Assembly (NCBI GenBank): GCA_016185145.1
Contig: JACPOB010000093.1
Span: 1-38,943 of the forward strand
Reading direction: 5' to 3'
Source: Rhodospirillales bacterium
GTDB taxonomy: Bacteria > Pseudomonadota > Alphaproteobacteria > Reyranellales > Reyranellaceae
DNA length: 38,943 nucleotides
Below the pieces are notes generated by a model. The model was not told the DNA's origin and did not search any database. It was given only the letters and a program-made list of their open reading frames with translations. Of the stretch, positions 15,055 to 23,296 are shown one piece after another (within the stretch, counting starts at the first letter, position 1; every line of letters begins with the position of its first letter). The translations under genes were made by a program, and so were the position numbers.

Positions 15055-16569
15055 TCAACTCTTCTTCCAATCGCCCGTCTGCTCGAAGGCGAAGGCGGCC
15101 TTGTAGATGGTCGGCTCGTCGAAATGCTTGCCGACCAGCATCAGCGACACCGGCAGCCCGTCGGACATGCCGCAGGGCACGGCCATCGCCGGATGGTGGG
15201 TGATGTCGAACGGCGCGGTGTTGGCGATCATGTTGAGGGCGCACTGGACGTAGAGCTCGCGCGGCGCGTCGGCCGGCGGCAGCTCGGTCGCCTTGATCGG
15301 CGTGGTCGGCATCATCAGCAGGTCGTGCTCGGCGAGCGCCTGGTCGTAGGCAGCGGTCAGGAGCCGCGTCTGGTTCATCGCCTTGCCGTAGTAGCGGCTA
15401 CCGTAGTAGCGGCGGATGTAGGTGCCGAGCAGGGTGAAGAGCTTGGTCGTCTCCGACATCTCGTTGGCGCGGTTGCGCCAGTTGCGATGGAAGTCCATCA
15501 GGCTGGTGACGTAGAGGTCGGACCGGCTGACGCCATAGCCGTCGCCCCACATCATGGTCTGGGTCAGGCCCTCGGTGCCGATCGGCATCCACAGCGCGGT
15601 CGCCGCCATGTGCATGGGGATCGAGACCTCGCCCACCGTGGCGCCAAGTGCCTCGAACTTCTTGGCCGCCGCCTTCACCTTGGCGTTCACGTCGGCCTCG
15701 GCATTGGCCTGGGCGAAGCCCTCCGTCAGCAGGCCGATCTTGAGTCCCGCGACGTCGCCCTGCAGCGCCTTGGTGTAGGGATGCGTCTTGACGTTGATCT
15801 GCCGCGAATCGTAGCCGTCGGGACCGGCCAGAACCTCGAGCAGCAGGGCGTTGTCGGCGACGGTCGCCGTCATCGGTCCGGTGTGATCGACATGGATCTC
15901 GATCGGCATGATGCCGGTGTAAGGCACCAGCCCGTGCGTCGGCTTCATGCCGTAGATCCCGGAGAACGACGCGGGCAGCCGGATCGAGCCGCCCTGGTCG
16001 CCGCCCAGCGCCATGTCGACCTCGCCCAGCGCCACCAGCACGGCGCTGCCCGACGAGGAGCCGCCGGCCGACCAGCCCATCTTGTGCGGATTGTGCACCG
16101 CGCCGGTGGCGTTGGTGTGGCTGCCGCCGGACAGGCAGAAATTCTCGCAATGTGCCTTGCCGACGATGGTGCCGCCGGCATCGAGGATGCGGGTCACGAC
16201 GGTGGCGTCGACGTCGGGCACATAGCCTTCGAGCGTCGCCGCGCCGTTCATCATCGGCACGCCGGCCAGCATGATGTTGTCCTTCAGCACGACGGTCTTG
16301 CCCTTGAGCTTGCCGCGCGACGCACCCTCCACCGTGGTCTTGACGTACCAGGCATTGTGCCGGTTCTCGTCGCCGCTCGGCCGATAGCCCGGCGTGCGCG
16401 GATATTTCACCCGCGGCAGGTTGTCCGGCATGGCATCGACGACATTGTAGGCGGCCACGCTCGGCCGCATCAGCTCGATGAACGACTTCACGTCGGCGCC
16501 GCTGAGCGACAGGCCGACATCGGCCGCGACTTCGCGCAACTGCTCTTCGGTAGGGACTTGGACAGCCAT
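15055..16569 (-). CDS. Amidase signature family enzyme, Rhodococcus J1/nitrile-pathway type
   Basis: This 504-residue amidase has the Ser-cisSer-Lys triad in exactly the spacing of the rhodococcal aliphatic/aryl amidases: K96 (VVLKDNI), S171 (SAGGSSSGSA) and S195 (GGDQGGSIRLPA). The surrounding stretches (YGMKPTHGLVPYTGIMPIE, DHTGPMTATV, LLLEVLAG) also match that branch. It should hydrolyse carboxamides to acid plus ammonia, possibly as the second step of nitrile use after nitrile hydratase, but no nitrile hydratase gene lies in the window. There is no signal peptide, so it is cytoplasmic. The ATG at 16569 follows CCAGGAGGAGACC. Confidence 0.95.
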   Translation of the reverse strand: MAVQVPTEEQLREVAADVGLSLSGADVKSFIELMRPSVAAYNVVDAMPDNLPRVKYPRTPGYRPSGDENRHNAWYVKTTVEGASRGKLKGKTVVLKDNIMLAGVPMMNGAATLEGYVPDVDATVVTRILDAGGTIVGKAHCENFCLSGGSHTNATGAVHNPHKMGWSAGGSSSGSAVLVALGEVDMALGGDQGGSIRLPASFSGIYGMKPTHGLVPYTGIMPIEIHVDHTGPMTATVADNALLLEVLAGPDGYDSRQINVKTHPYTKALQGDVAGLKIGLLTEGFAQANAEADVNAKVKAAAKKFEALGATVGEVSIPMHMAATALWMPIGTEGLTQTMMWGDGYGVSRSDLYVTSLMDFHRNWRNRANEMSETTKLFTLLGTYIRRYYGSRYYGKAMNQTRLLTAAYDQALAEHDLLMMPTTPIKATELPPADAPRELYVQCALNMIANTAPFDITHHPAMAVPCGMSDGLPVSLMLVGKHFDEPTIYKAAFAFEQTGDWKKS

Positions 16570-16686
16570 GGTCTCCTCCTGGGTTGAAATCTGCGCTTGC
16601 GGGTGGCGGTCGGAGGATAGCGCGTTCCCGACGGATCAAGTATGCCGGAGCTGCAAAAACCGGGCGCGCGGAATTCGGACCTGCAT

Positions 16687-17448
16687 ATGAAGATCGCTCT
16701 TGTTTCGGATATTCACCTCTCCGTTTCCTTCCTGCCGCTGCCCGCCACCGCAGCGGACGTGCTGGTGGTCGCAGGCGACGTCGGCCGTCCGGCGCGGGCG
16801 ATGGAATGGACGAAGGACTCGGCCGTGCCGACGATCTTCGTCGCCGGGAACCACGAATTCTACGGCAGCGACCTCGCCACGACCCATGAGCGGCTCGTCC
16901 GATTGTCCGAGGGCACCAACGTCAGGGTGCTCGAGCGATCGGAATGGCATCATATGGGCGTGCGCTTCCTGGGCTGCACGCTGTGGTCGGACTACCGCCT
17001 CTTCGCGAGCGAGGAAGCGCGCGCCCGCGGGCTGAGCGATGCCACCCGCCTCATGTACGATTTCTCGGCCATCAAGGTCGCTCCGGATTTCGACGACGCC
17101 TTCACGCCGGCGGTGTCGCAGCTGCTCTTCGCCCAGTCGGTCGCCTGGCTGGACGAGTGCTTCGCCAGGCCACACGCCGGCGCGACGGTCGTCGTGACGC
17201 ACTTTGCCCCGACGCCGCAAAGCATCAGCCCGCGGTTCAGGGACTCTCCGATCAACGCATCGTTCGTGTCCGACCTGACGGGCAGGATCGAACGGTGGCA
17301 GCCCGAGCTGTGGCTGCACGGCCATACCCACGACAGCTTCGACTATCGGATCGGCCGCACCCGCGTCGTCTGCAACGCGCGCGGCTACGTCAAGGACGGG
17401 CGCAGCGAGAATGGCCGGTTCGACCCGGCATTCACCATCGATCTCTGA
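16687..17448 (+). CDS. Calcineurin-like metallophosphoesterase
   Basis: This 253-residue protein has the five metal-binding blocks of the family in order: VSDIH (D8, H10), VVAGDVG (D31), FVAGNHEFYG (N55, H56), VVVTHFAP, and WLHGHTHDSFDY. It is therefore a two-metal phosphoesterase, probably cytoplasmic. The substrate cannot be read from the sequence; relatives act on phosphodiesters, nucleotides or phosphoproteins. The start is placed at ATG 16687, next to the first beta strand; an in-frame ATG at 16642 would add 15 unremarkable residues. It converges on the G1 peptidase gene and is divergent from the amidase gene. Confidence 0.9.
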   Translation: MKIALVSDIHLSVSFLPLPATAADVLVVAGDVGRPARAMEWTKDSAVPTIFVAGNHEFYGSDLATTHERLVRLSEGTNVRVLERSEWHHMGVRFLGCTLWSDYRLFASEEARARGLSDATRLMYDFSAIKVAPDFDDAFTPAVSQLLFAQSVAWLDECFARPHAGATVVVTHFAPTPQSISPRFRDSPINASFVSDLTGRIERWQPELWLHGHTHDSFDYRIGRTRVVCNARGYVKDGRSENGRFDPAFTIDL

Positions 17449-17490
17449 CCGTCAATTGCCCCACGGCGACGCGTCGCGGCACATACCGCA

Positions 17491-18723
17491 TCAATCCTGG
17501 TAGGCGATCGTTACCTTGGCACCGTCGGCTTCGACCGGCTTGGCGACCACCGCCATCCTCGAGGGCTCCCGCCGATGCTCCATCATGCGCAGCTTCAGCG
17601 GCGTGCGGAAGTTCACCGCCGGGGTGATCGGCCCGGCGGCGATCGACGCCACGACCATCGGATCAGGATCGGGCGCGAGGCTCGCCGCAAAGTCGTCGGC
17701 TCCAGCGCTGCCGAAGTCCGGCAAGGGGAACAGATCGCCCTCCTTGACATTGCGGTTGGGACTGTCGTGCAAGGCGGTCGGGCGTTCCAGGATCCACTCG
17801 GCGCTCGCGCCGGTGGCCGGCACGCGCCGCCCGCCGTCGTCGTCGTCCGCCGGATCGTTCGTCGGCGGCGGAGCGAGCATCACCGGCATGCCGACGCCGT
17901 CGACGCGCAGGAAGAACTGCACATAGTGCCGGTCGCCCGGATCGGGCTGGTCCGGCGGCAGCAGCGTCACGCAGCAGTAGACCTTCTTGCCCGGCGCGAT
18001 CGTGACCGCCGGAAAGACCACCGGCGCCTGGATGGTGCGGCCGCGCAGCCACCATTGCCACCACGCGAAGTACTGCGGCAGCGGCATCCCATAGTCATCG
18101 CGTTCGCCGGTGTCGCCGACCACCTGGGTCGTGCCCATCTGCGGCATCGACTTCATCCAGCGCCTGAGCCCGTCGATCCCGATCCAGGTCGAGCAGACCC
18201 AGGGGCCGTCGCCATTGCCTGGACTCACCGCGGGAACGGTCCAGCTTGCGATCACCTGGTTGAAGCGGTTCCCATGGTTGGCGAAGATCGCCGCACCCGA
18301 CCAGTTCCGGCTGGAGCCGAGGCGGCCACGCGGAATCGCGCCCACGCGTGCTTGCGTCACATCATCGTCGCCCTGGTCGGCAGACAGGCGGGTCACGCCG
18401 ACCGCCATGTCGGCGCGAAGCATGTAGTCGCCCGAGGTCCCTTCCTCGAACGGCGGCATGATCTTCAGTCCTTGCGGGATCATTTCCTGCCACAGCTGCA
18501 ACGCGGCCGGATCGGTCGGCCGCGGCGGCAGACCGAACCGCACGAAGTCGTCGACCTCGAGCGCGGGATCGAGCAGATCGAGATCTTCCGGGAGGGGGTT
18601 GAGCTTACGGCGGAAGACGCGCGCATCGAGCTCGGTCACGAGCGGGGCGAACAGGGCATTCCTGATCGGCTGGTCCGCCGCCGGCAGGCTGCTCTCGGGC
18701 GGCGATTGCTGGCCCATCGTCAT
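17491..18723 (-). CDS. Peptidase family G1 (eqolisin)-like protein
   Basis: This 410-residue protein starts at ATG 18723 in an ATGA overlap with the upstream gene, with GGAGA before it. Residues ~136-325 match the eqolisin beta sandwich: SSRNWSGAAI (137-146), QVIASWTVP (156-164), CSTWIGIDG (177-185), MPQMGTT (193-199), FAWWQWW (219-225) and SAEWILERP (307-315). By alignment with scytalidoglutamic peptidase, Q195 and E313 would be the catalytic Gln and Glu. The Glu of the conserved YEWY motif is Gln223 here. G1 enzymes are acid-active, pepstatin-insensitive peptidases known mostly from fungi. No signal peptide is visible. It is the last gene of an apparent cyclase-haloperoxidase-peptidase operon. 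Confidence 0.75.
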   Translation of the reverse strand: MTMGQQSPPESSLPAADQPIRNALFAPLVTELDARVFRRKLNPLPEDLDLLDPALEVDDFVRFGLPPRPTDPAALQLWQEMIPQGLKIMPPFEEGTSGDYMLRADMAVGVTRLSADQGDDDVTQARVGAIPRGRLGSSRNWSGAAIFANHGNRFNQVIASWTVPAVSPGNGDGPWVCSTWIGIDGLRRWMKSMPQMGTTQVVGDTGERDDYGMPLPQYFAWWQWWLRGRTIQAPVVFPAVTIAPGKKVYCCVTLLPPDQPDPGDRHYVQFFLRVDGVGMPVMLAPPPTNDPADDDDGGRRVPATGASAEWILERPTALHDSPNRNVKEGDLFPLPDFGSAGADDFAASLAPDPDPMVVASIAAGPITPAVNFRTPLKLRMMEHRREPSRMAVVAKPVEADGAKVTIAYQD

Positions 18724-20519
18724 GGCCATTCTCCGAGCGCGTCCGCTACGATCGATTGGAAGCGTCGCTTGGTCGCCGTGCTGGGCGCCGGTGGAATGCT
18801 TTGCAGCACGGTGATCGGCAGTGCGTTCGACGACAGGACGTCGAACAGGCTTTGCGCGAGGTTCGCGCCCGCCCTGGAATCGCTTTCGAAATGCAGGCCG
18901 GCGATTTCGCGGTTCCGCGCGATCCGGTCGGCCAGCTCGTCGATCACGTCGCCGAGCGCGTCCCGGACAGTCCCGGTCGGCAACGCCTGCTTGACGCAAA
19001 GCGCCATGAGATGCGCCTGGGTCGAATGGCCGCTCGGATAGGCGGGATGGCCGGGAACCGGGAGCGGCGGCATCAGACCTGGCGCGAGCTGGGACGGGCG
19101 GCGACGCTGGTACAGGCCCTTGAAGTGCATCGAGCCATAGCAGCCGATCAGCCCACCGATCTGCAGCATCAGGCAGGTGTTGGGATGGGTGCGCGGCGAG
19201 ATGCCGAGAGCCGCCATGAAGTAGCTGGAAAAACCGTCGGCCTGCGCGATGATCTCGCCCAGCGCATCGGGACGCTCATCCTCGGCGAGGCGGATGAGGG
19301 CCTTCAACTCGCGCTCGGGGAACTTCGCCGCCTGCAGGTCGACGTTGATGGTGAAGGTGTCGCCGAGGGCGAAGGCGGTGGCGCCCTTGCGGATCGTCAG
19401 ATAGACCCCCTGCGCCACCACGGCCTGCCCAGCGGCCAATGGAAAGGAAGTTCCGGCCGGGATGCCCGGGCCTGTGAAAGCGAACGTGCCATCGCCGGCC
19501 GTGTTGCTGCATACCAGCGTATAGACGCCGGCCTGGGTGTCGGACCGGGTCGGCGAGATCGGGTCCATGACGCAGTTCCCCTTCCCTGCGACAGGCGCCG
19601 CGAACTGGGTACTGATACCGACCGAAAACTTGCGCCCGGTTCGCAGCTTCTCCGGTTCGTCGAGCCAGAGCAGGCGCTCGACCAGGAGGTCGAAGCCGTC
19701 TGTCCCGGCGAAAGCCGTTGTGCCTTGTATGAGCTTGAACTTCAGCTGGTTGTTGAATTGGGCAACCCCGCCAACCATGGGCACGGTCTGCACCGGGTTG
19801 CCATCGGGATCCTTCAACTGGAAGTTATTCGTCGGCGTGCGCCGCACCTGATAGGTGCCGACGTGGACGTCGCCGAGCATCGGCATGGCGGGGTCGACGA
19901 CGCAGGTGCCGTTGCCATTGTTGCCCGAGCGCACGGTGACCGCGACGTTCATCGCCGTCACCTTGATGTCGAAGCCTTCGCCTTTCTTGAAGTCGGTCGC
20001 GCCTTGGGAAACGGCGAATTTGAGCTCGTCCGCGAACGGTATGTTGACGGCCGGACCCGTCGCGAAGCTGGTGTCCACGACCACCCGCCCGCTGGGCGCG
20101 ATCAGCCGCATCACCCCGGCGGTAGCCGTCGGCGCCTGCACGCATCGCACCTTGTAGGTGCCGACGCACGCGTCCGCCAGCGCCGGCGTCGCGACGTCCA
20201 GCGTGCAGGTCCCGACGGTCCCGCCCACGATGGTCGGGGCAGCCACCACGCGCAACGGTGGCCGCACATAGGGCAGCGTCGCCACCTGCGCAAAGTCGAT
20301 CAGCATTCGCCACGCCGACCATTCGCCGGCCCAGAACCTCTCGTCCCAGGACTGCAGAGGAGGGAAGAGGCGCTGCTGGGCGACCTTTCCCTCGGTTATG
20401 AACGGCAGGTCGACACGATCGGGCAGCAAGCCGAAGCCGCCACCGCCCGCGCGTCCGAGGGCGCCCACATTCCCTTCGTTGCCTTCGTTGCCTTCATTGC
20501 CTTCGTTGCTCGGTGCCAT
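18720..20519 (-). CDS. PAP2/vanadium-haloperoxidase-like enzyme with three inserted phage-type beta repeats
   Basis: This 599-residue protein starts at ATG 20519 behind GGGGAGA. Its C-terminal part has the complete vanadate/phosphate-binding signature: K467-x6-R474-P475 (KGLYQRRRP), PSGHS at 495-499 with H498, and R537-x5-H543-x3-D547. It should bind vanadate (haloperoxidase) or phosphate (acid phosphatase). Between the N-terminal segment and this core are three repeats (about 99-187, 198-281 and 310-393). Their pattern, G-C-(T/V)-x-D...G-x-Y-x-(V/L)...(G/A)xTxFxxGDxFxIxV, resembles the beta repeats next to phage head-decoration and tail proteins. The start of the protein carries (NEG)4. No signal peptide is evident. 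It is co-transcribed with the G1 peptidase. Exact reaction unknown. Confidence 0.78.
   Translation of the reverse strand: MAPSNEGNEGNEGNEGNVGALGRAGGGGFGLLPDRVDLPFITEGKVAQQRLFPPLQSWDERFWAGEWSAWRMLIDFAQVATLPYVRPPLRVVAAPTIVGGTVGTCTLDVATPALADACVGTYKVRCVQAPTATAGVMRLIAPSGRVVVDTSFATGPAVNIPFADELKFAVSQGATDFKKGEGFDIKVTAMNVAVTVRSGNNGNGTCVVDPAMPMLGDVHVGTYQVRRTPTNNFQLKDPDGNPVQTVPMVGGVAQFNNQLKFKLIQGTTAFAGTDGFDLLVERLLWLDEPEKLRTGRKFSVGISTQFAAPVAGKGNCVMDPISPTRSDTQAGVYTLVCSNTAGDGTFAFTGPGIPAGTSFPLAAGQAVVAQGVYLTIRKGATAFALGDTFTINVDLQAAKFPERELKALIRLAEDERPDALGEIIAQADGFSSYFMAALGISPRTHPNTCLMLQIGGLIGCYGSMHFKGLYQRRRPSQLAPGLMPPLPVPGHPAYPSGHSTQAHLMALCVKQALPTGTVRDALGDVIDELADRIARNREIAGLHFESDSRAGANLAQSLFDVLSSNALPITVLQSIPPAPSTATKRRFQSIVADALGEWP
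20469..20507 (-). repeat. Nine-base coding microsatellite (Asn-Glu-Gly)n
   Basis: Four near-identical units of a nine-base repeat encode NEGNEGNEGNEGN at residues 5-17 of the haloperoxidase-like protein. In-frame copy-number change here would not disrupt the gene. Confidence 0.85.
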
Positions 20520-20579
20520 GTCGATCTCCCCTAGGTCTCTGGAGGAAACGCGTACGCACCACCACCCACACCACCACTC

Positions 20580-22367
20580 TCAATCCGACAGCCCGGCCTC
20601 ACGCAGCCGAGCGACGACCCCGTCGAGCAAGGCGCCGCGAAACGGCGTGCGCTTCGCCCACGACAGGATCCGGAACCCGGGCTCGGCCGCGACGAGCGCC
20701 TTTGCGTGTTCGGCGGCCCGCTTGTTCTGGCCAAGCGCCACCAGGGCCGCGATCAGCACGCGCAGGTTCGACGAGAAGCGTGCGTTGCTTCGCAGCGCGC
20801 GCTCGCCCCACTCGACCGCCTGCTCATGGTTGCCGTTGATGTAGTGGGCCTGCGCCAGCATGCTCTCGTGCCGGAAGGCGAAGGGATCGCGCGGCGACAG
20901 CCGCAGCGCGCGCTCCGCCCGCAACACCGCGGCCGGGCCGTCGCCCATGTAGCCGCTGGTCGCGCTGGCGAAGGACCAGGCGAGCGGAAGGTTGGGCCCG
21001 GAGACGAGTGCACGGTCCAGCAGGGCTGACGCGCCGGTGAAATCGTGATCCAGGAAGGACTTCATGTGGCCGCGGATCGCCAGCGCGAGGGCGAGGCCCT
21101 CGTCACGCTCCAACGCAGCGTCCGAGCAGCGCACCGCGGCGGCGTGATCCGCGCCGATATCGGACGACCAGCCCTGCCCGATCCGCAGGATATGCCAGTA
21201 GGCCGCATAGGCCCAGGCCGGAGCGTAGCCGGCATCCTCCGCGATCGCCTGCTGGAGCAAGCCGCGGGCCCGGTTGAAGTCGCTCTCCTGCAGCCGCAGC
21301 ATCAGGTCGTTGCCGCGCAGCAACAGGTCGTAGGCGGTCAGGCTGTCCGCCGGCTTGCGACGCGCCCGCTGAAGCTCCCATTCCCGGATGTGCGGAGCGA
21401 TGCTGCCGACCGCCTGGGCTGAAATGCGATCCTGGATCTCGAAGAGATCGGCAAGCTCGCCTTCATAGCGGTCCGTGTGGGCGACCGTGCCGGCTTCGGT
21501 CTCGCTCAGCTCCGTCTGGATCCGCAGCCGGTTGCCGGAGCGCCGCACGCTTCCAGACAACACGTAGCGGACCCCGAGATCACGGCCGACAGCCCGCACG
21601 TCGGGCCGCTGGCCGGCATAGGCGACCGTCGAGCCCTGCGAGATCACCAGCAATTCGTCGAGTCCCGACAGCGTATGTATGATGCCCTCGATCACGCCGC
21701 CCGCGAGATACGTGCTGTCGTTGTCGTTGCAGGCCGTGGCGACGGAAAACGGCAGAACCGCAATCGATGGCCGTTCCCGGCCGTGCGGGGAAATCGCGGT
21801 GGGTGCAGGCGGTGTGCCTTGCCGATGCATCACGAAGGCCTGGATGGGCCGGCTGAGATTCTTCGGGTAGAAGTCGCCGACGCTGACGACTGTCGCCGGA
21901 ACCTCGCCGGCGATCGCCTCGGCGACGATGCCCGAAACCACGATGCCGCCCGGTTCAGCGTACTGCTGAAGCCGCGCCGCGACATTCACGCCGTCGCCGA
22001 AGACGTCATGCTCCTCGATGATGACATCCGCGAGGTTGAGCCCCATCCGGAACAGGATCGCATCACCGGCAGGCCGGCCGCGGTTGGCGGCCGCCGTCTG
22101 CTCCTGGATCGCAAGCGCGCAGTGCGCGGCGCTGATCGCGCTCCTGAAGGTGGCAAGGAAGCCATCTCCCGTATGCTTGACCAACGTCCCCTCGTGCTGC
22201 GCGAGCATCGCCAGCACGATCTTCTGATTGATCTGCATCAATCGGGTGTGCGTCTCCTCCTCGGCGCGCTCCATCAGCCGCGTATAGCCCGCGACATCCG
22301 CTGCCAGCACGGCCAGCAGGCCTCGACGAGGGGCCTGCGACGGAGTCGCTGGTGCGCCTCTTGGCAT
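20580..22367 (-). CDS. Class III adenylate/guanylate cyclase with TolB-like and TPR regions
   Basis: This 595-residue protein counts from ATG 22367; a TTG at 22415 could add 16 residues. The cyclase homology domain (about 18-190) contains LAADVAGYTRLMERAEEET and HTGDGFLATF, which supply the two metal-binding Asp residues, and FGDGVNVAARLQQYAEPGGIVVS with the Asn/Arg transition-state residues. It is therefore probably active. A middle segment (about 200-330) begins PSIAVLPFSV and continues through VRYVLSGSVRRSGNRLRIQ, as in TolB-N-like regions of these cyclases. The last ~230 residues are TPR-type helices. No membrane segment was seen. This architecture is common in alphaproteobacteria. It is the first gene of the minus-strand operon. 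Confidence 0.88.
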   Translation of the reverse strand: MPRGAPATPSQAPRRGLLAVLAADVAGYTRLMERAEEETHTRLMQINQKIVLAMLAQHEGTLVKHTGDGFLATFRSAISAAHCALAIQEQTAAANRGRPAGDAILFRMGLNLADVIIEEHDVFGDGVNVAARLQQYAEPGGIVVSGIVAEAIAGEVPATVVSVGDFYPKNLSRPIQAFVMHRQGTPPAPTAISPHGRERPSIAVLPFSVATACNDNDSTYLAGGVIEGIIHTLSGLDELLVISQGSTVAYAGQRPDVRAVGRDLGVRYVLSGSVRRSGNRLRIQTELSETEAGTVAHTDRYEGELADLFEIQDRISAQAVGSIAPHIREWELQRARRKPADSLTAYDLLLRGNDLMLRLQESDFNRARGLLQQAIAEDAGYAPAWAYAAYWHILRIGQGWSSDIGADHAAAVRCSDAALERDEGLALALAIRGHMKSFLDHDFTGASALLDRALVSGPNLPLAWSFASATSGYMGDGPAAVLRAERALRLSPRDPFAFRHESMLAQAHYINGNHEQAVEWGERALRSNARFSSNLRVLIAALVALGQNKRAAEHAKALVAAEPGFRILSWAKRTPFRGALLDGVVARLREAGLSD

Positions 22368-22703
22368 GCGCCGCGGCGATCGTTTGCCACGTGAGAGAGC
22401 TCGGGCCACGATCAATACTTTAGCGGAAAGAGCCTATGCGCGAAACCAGCGCAGCGAGTCGGCGTGATTGCGTGCTTGGCTGTCGCACTGTGGACCTTGA
22501 TGCGAGCAATGCTGCGGATGCGGCGTGAACCTTGATGTCATTGCGCGCTTCCTGCGGTTATCGATGCAGCCATCAATTGCGCCACCGCAATGATCCGGCG
22601 CAAAGCGGCGGCGATCCACGCACAAGTAACAGCTGTTCCTGATGGGCGTTCCCCGAAGTCCTTTTGGGGTACCCCGTTCGTGGCACGGAGGGCCAGGAGC
22701 ACA
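22368..22703. other. Divergent intergenic region holding FixK/FNR-like sites
   Basis: No gene was seen in these 336 bases between the cyclase and ferredoxin genes. The right half carries the perfect FixK-type box at 22577-22590, overlapped at its last base by a second near-match, ATGATCCGGCGCAA (22590-22603). Confidence 0.6.
22577..22590 (+). promoter_or_regulatory. FixK/FNR-type box upstream of ferredoxin gene
   Basis: TTGCGCCACCGCAA fits TTG(A/C)-N6-(G/T)CAA exactly. Its centre is about 120 bases before the ferredoxin ATG. A Crp/Fnr-family regulator gene lies 1.1 kb away. Confidence 0.5.
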
Positions 22704-23048
22704 ATGACCTATGTCGTGACCGAGGCTTGCATCAAGTGCAAGTACATGGACTGCGTCGAAGTCTGCCCCGTGGATTGCTTCTACGAGGGCGAGAACATGC
22801 TGGTCATCAATCCGGACGAATGCATCGACTGCGGAGTCTGCGAGCCCGAATGCCCGCCCAAGGCGATCCTGCCCGACACCGAGAACGGGCTGGAGCAGTG
22901 GCTAGAGCTCAACCGCACCTGGTCGGCGCGGTGGCCCAACATCACCCGCAGGGGCGAAGCGCCGGCCGACGCCGACGCGCACAAGGACGAGCCTGACAAG
23001 TTCCGCCTTTTCTTTTCGCCCAAGCCCGGGCGATCTCCGCAGCAGTGA
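22704..23048 (+). CDS. fdxA: Seven-iron ferredoxin (3Fe-4S plus 4Fe-4S), FdxA/FdI type
   Basis: This 114-residue protein starts at ATG 22704 behind CCAGGAGC. Its first 60 residues follow Azotobacter ferredoxin I closely: [40 protein letters not shown] and [10 protein letters not shown]. The Cys set C9, C12, C17 and C21, then the [11 protein letters not shown] group, provides ligands for one 3Fe-4S and one 4Fe-4S cluster. The rest ([18 protein letters not shown]) is the usual helical C-terminus of this type. It is a low-potential cytoplasmic electron carrier, in other bacteria connected to oxidative stress and ferredoxin-NADP reductase. The FixK-type box upstream suggests control by oxygen. 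Confidence 0.95.
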   Translation: MTYVVTEACIKCKYMDCVEVCPVDCFYEGENMLVINPDECIDCGVCEPECPPKAILPDTENGLEQWLELNRTWSARWPNITRRGEAPADADAHKDEPDKFRLFFSPKPGRSPQQ

Positions 23049-23085
23049 CCCTCTCGCCCGGATCGGCACCTCTCGCCGCGGAGCA

Positions 23086-23099
23086 TTGATCCGGCGCAA
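23086..23099 (+). promoter_or_regulatory. FixK/FNR-type box upstream of the small ORF/PAS unit
   Basis: TTGATCCGGCGCAA fits TTG(A/C)-N6-(G/T)CAA exactly, with its centre about 75 bases before the ATG at 23168. It shares the core GATCCGGCGCAA with the near-match at 22590-22603. Confidence 0.55.
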
Positions 23100-23167
23100 T
23101 GCCTAGGACAGCAGACGGCGGCCGCGGTCTGTGCCGGAATGGACCGATCGACAAGAAGGAGAAGATC

Positions 23168-23293
23168 ATGTCACCGATCATCCAGCGTTTGCTCTCGCTC
23201 CTGCGCAGGATCCTGTTGGGCCCGGAGGAAGAAGCCATGGGCGTCCTGGCCGTGAGGGTGCGGAAGCTGCCGCCGTCGAACCGCAGAGGATGA
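23168..23293 (+). CDS. 41-residue small protein ahead of the PAS gene
   Basis: A short ORF with the strong Shine-Dalgarno AAGGAGA starts at ATG 23168 and stops three bases before the PAS gene start. The product begins MSPIIQRLLSLLRRILLGPEEE, an amphipathic, basic helix that could lie on a membrane, followed by a basic tail. The spacing suggests translational coupling to the PAS gene. No family was recognised. Support is the ribosome site, the tight spacing and the regulatory box upstream. Confidence 0.5.
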   Translation: MSPIIQRLLSLLRRILLGPEEEAMGVLAVRVRKLPPSNRRG

Positions 23294-23296
23294 GCG

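Noticed and set aside
17491..18723. Initial view that the G1 peptidase is catalytically dead because YEWY reads WWQWW
   Set aside because: The catalytic Glu of scytalidoglutamic peptidase lies in the later AEFIIE-like motif, which is kept here as AEWILE; the changed Glu is another conserved residue, so loss of activity cannot be claimed.
18756..20534. 592-codon open frame opposite the haloperoxidase-like gene
   Set aside because: Typical antisense composition; the minus-strand product has the complete PAP2 signature and a good ribosome site.
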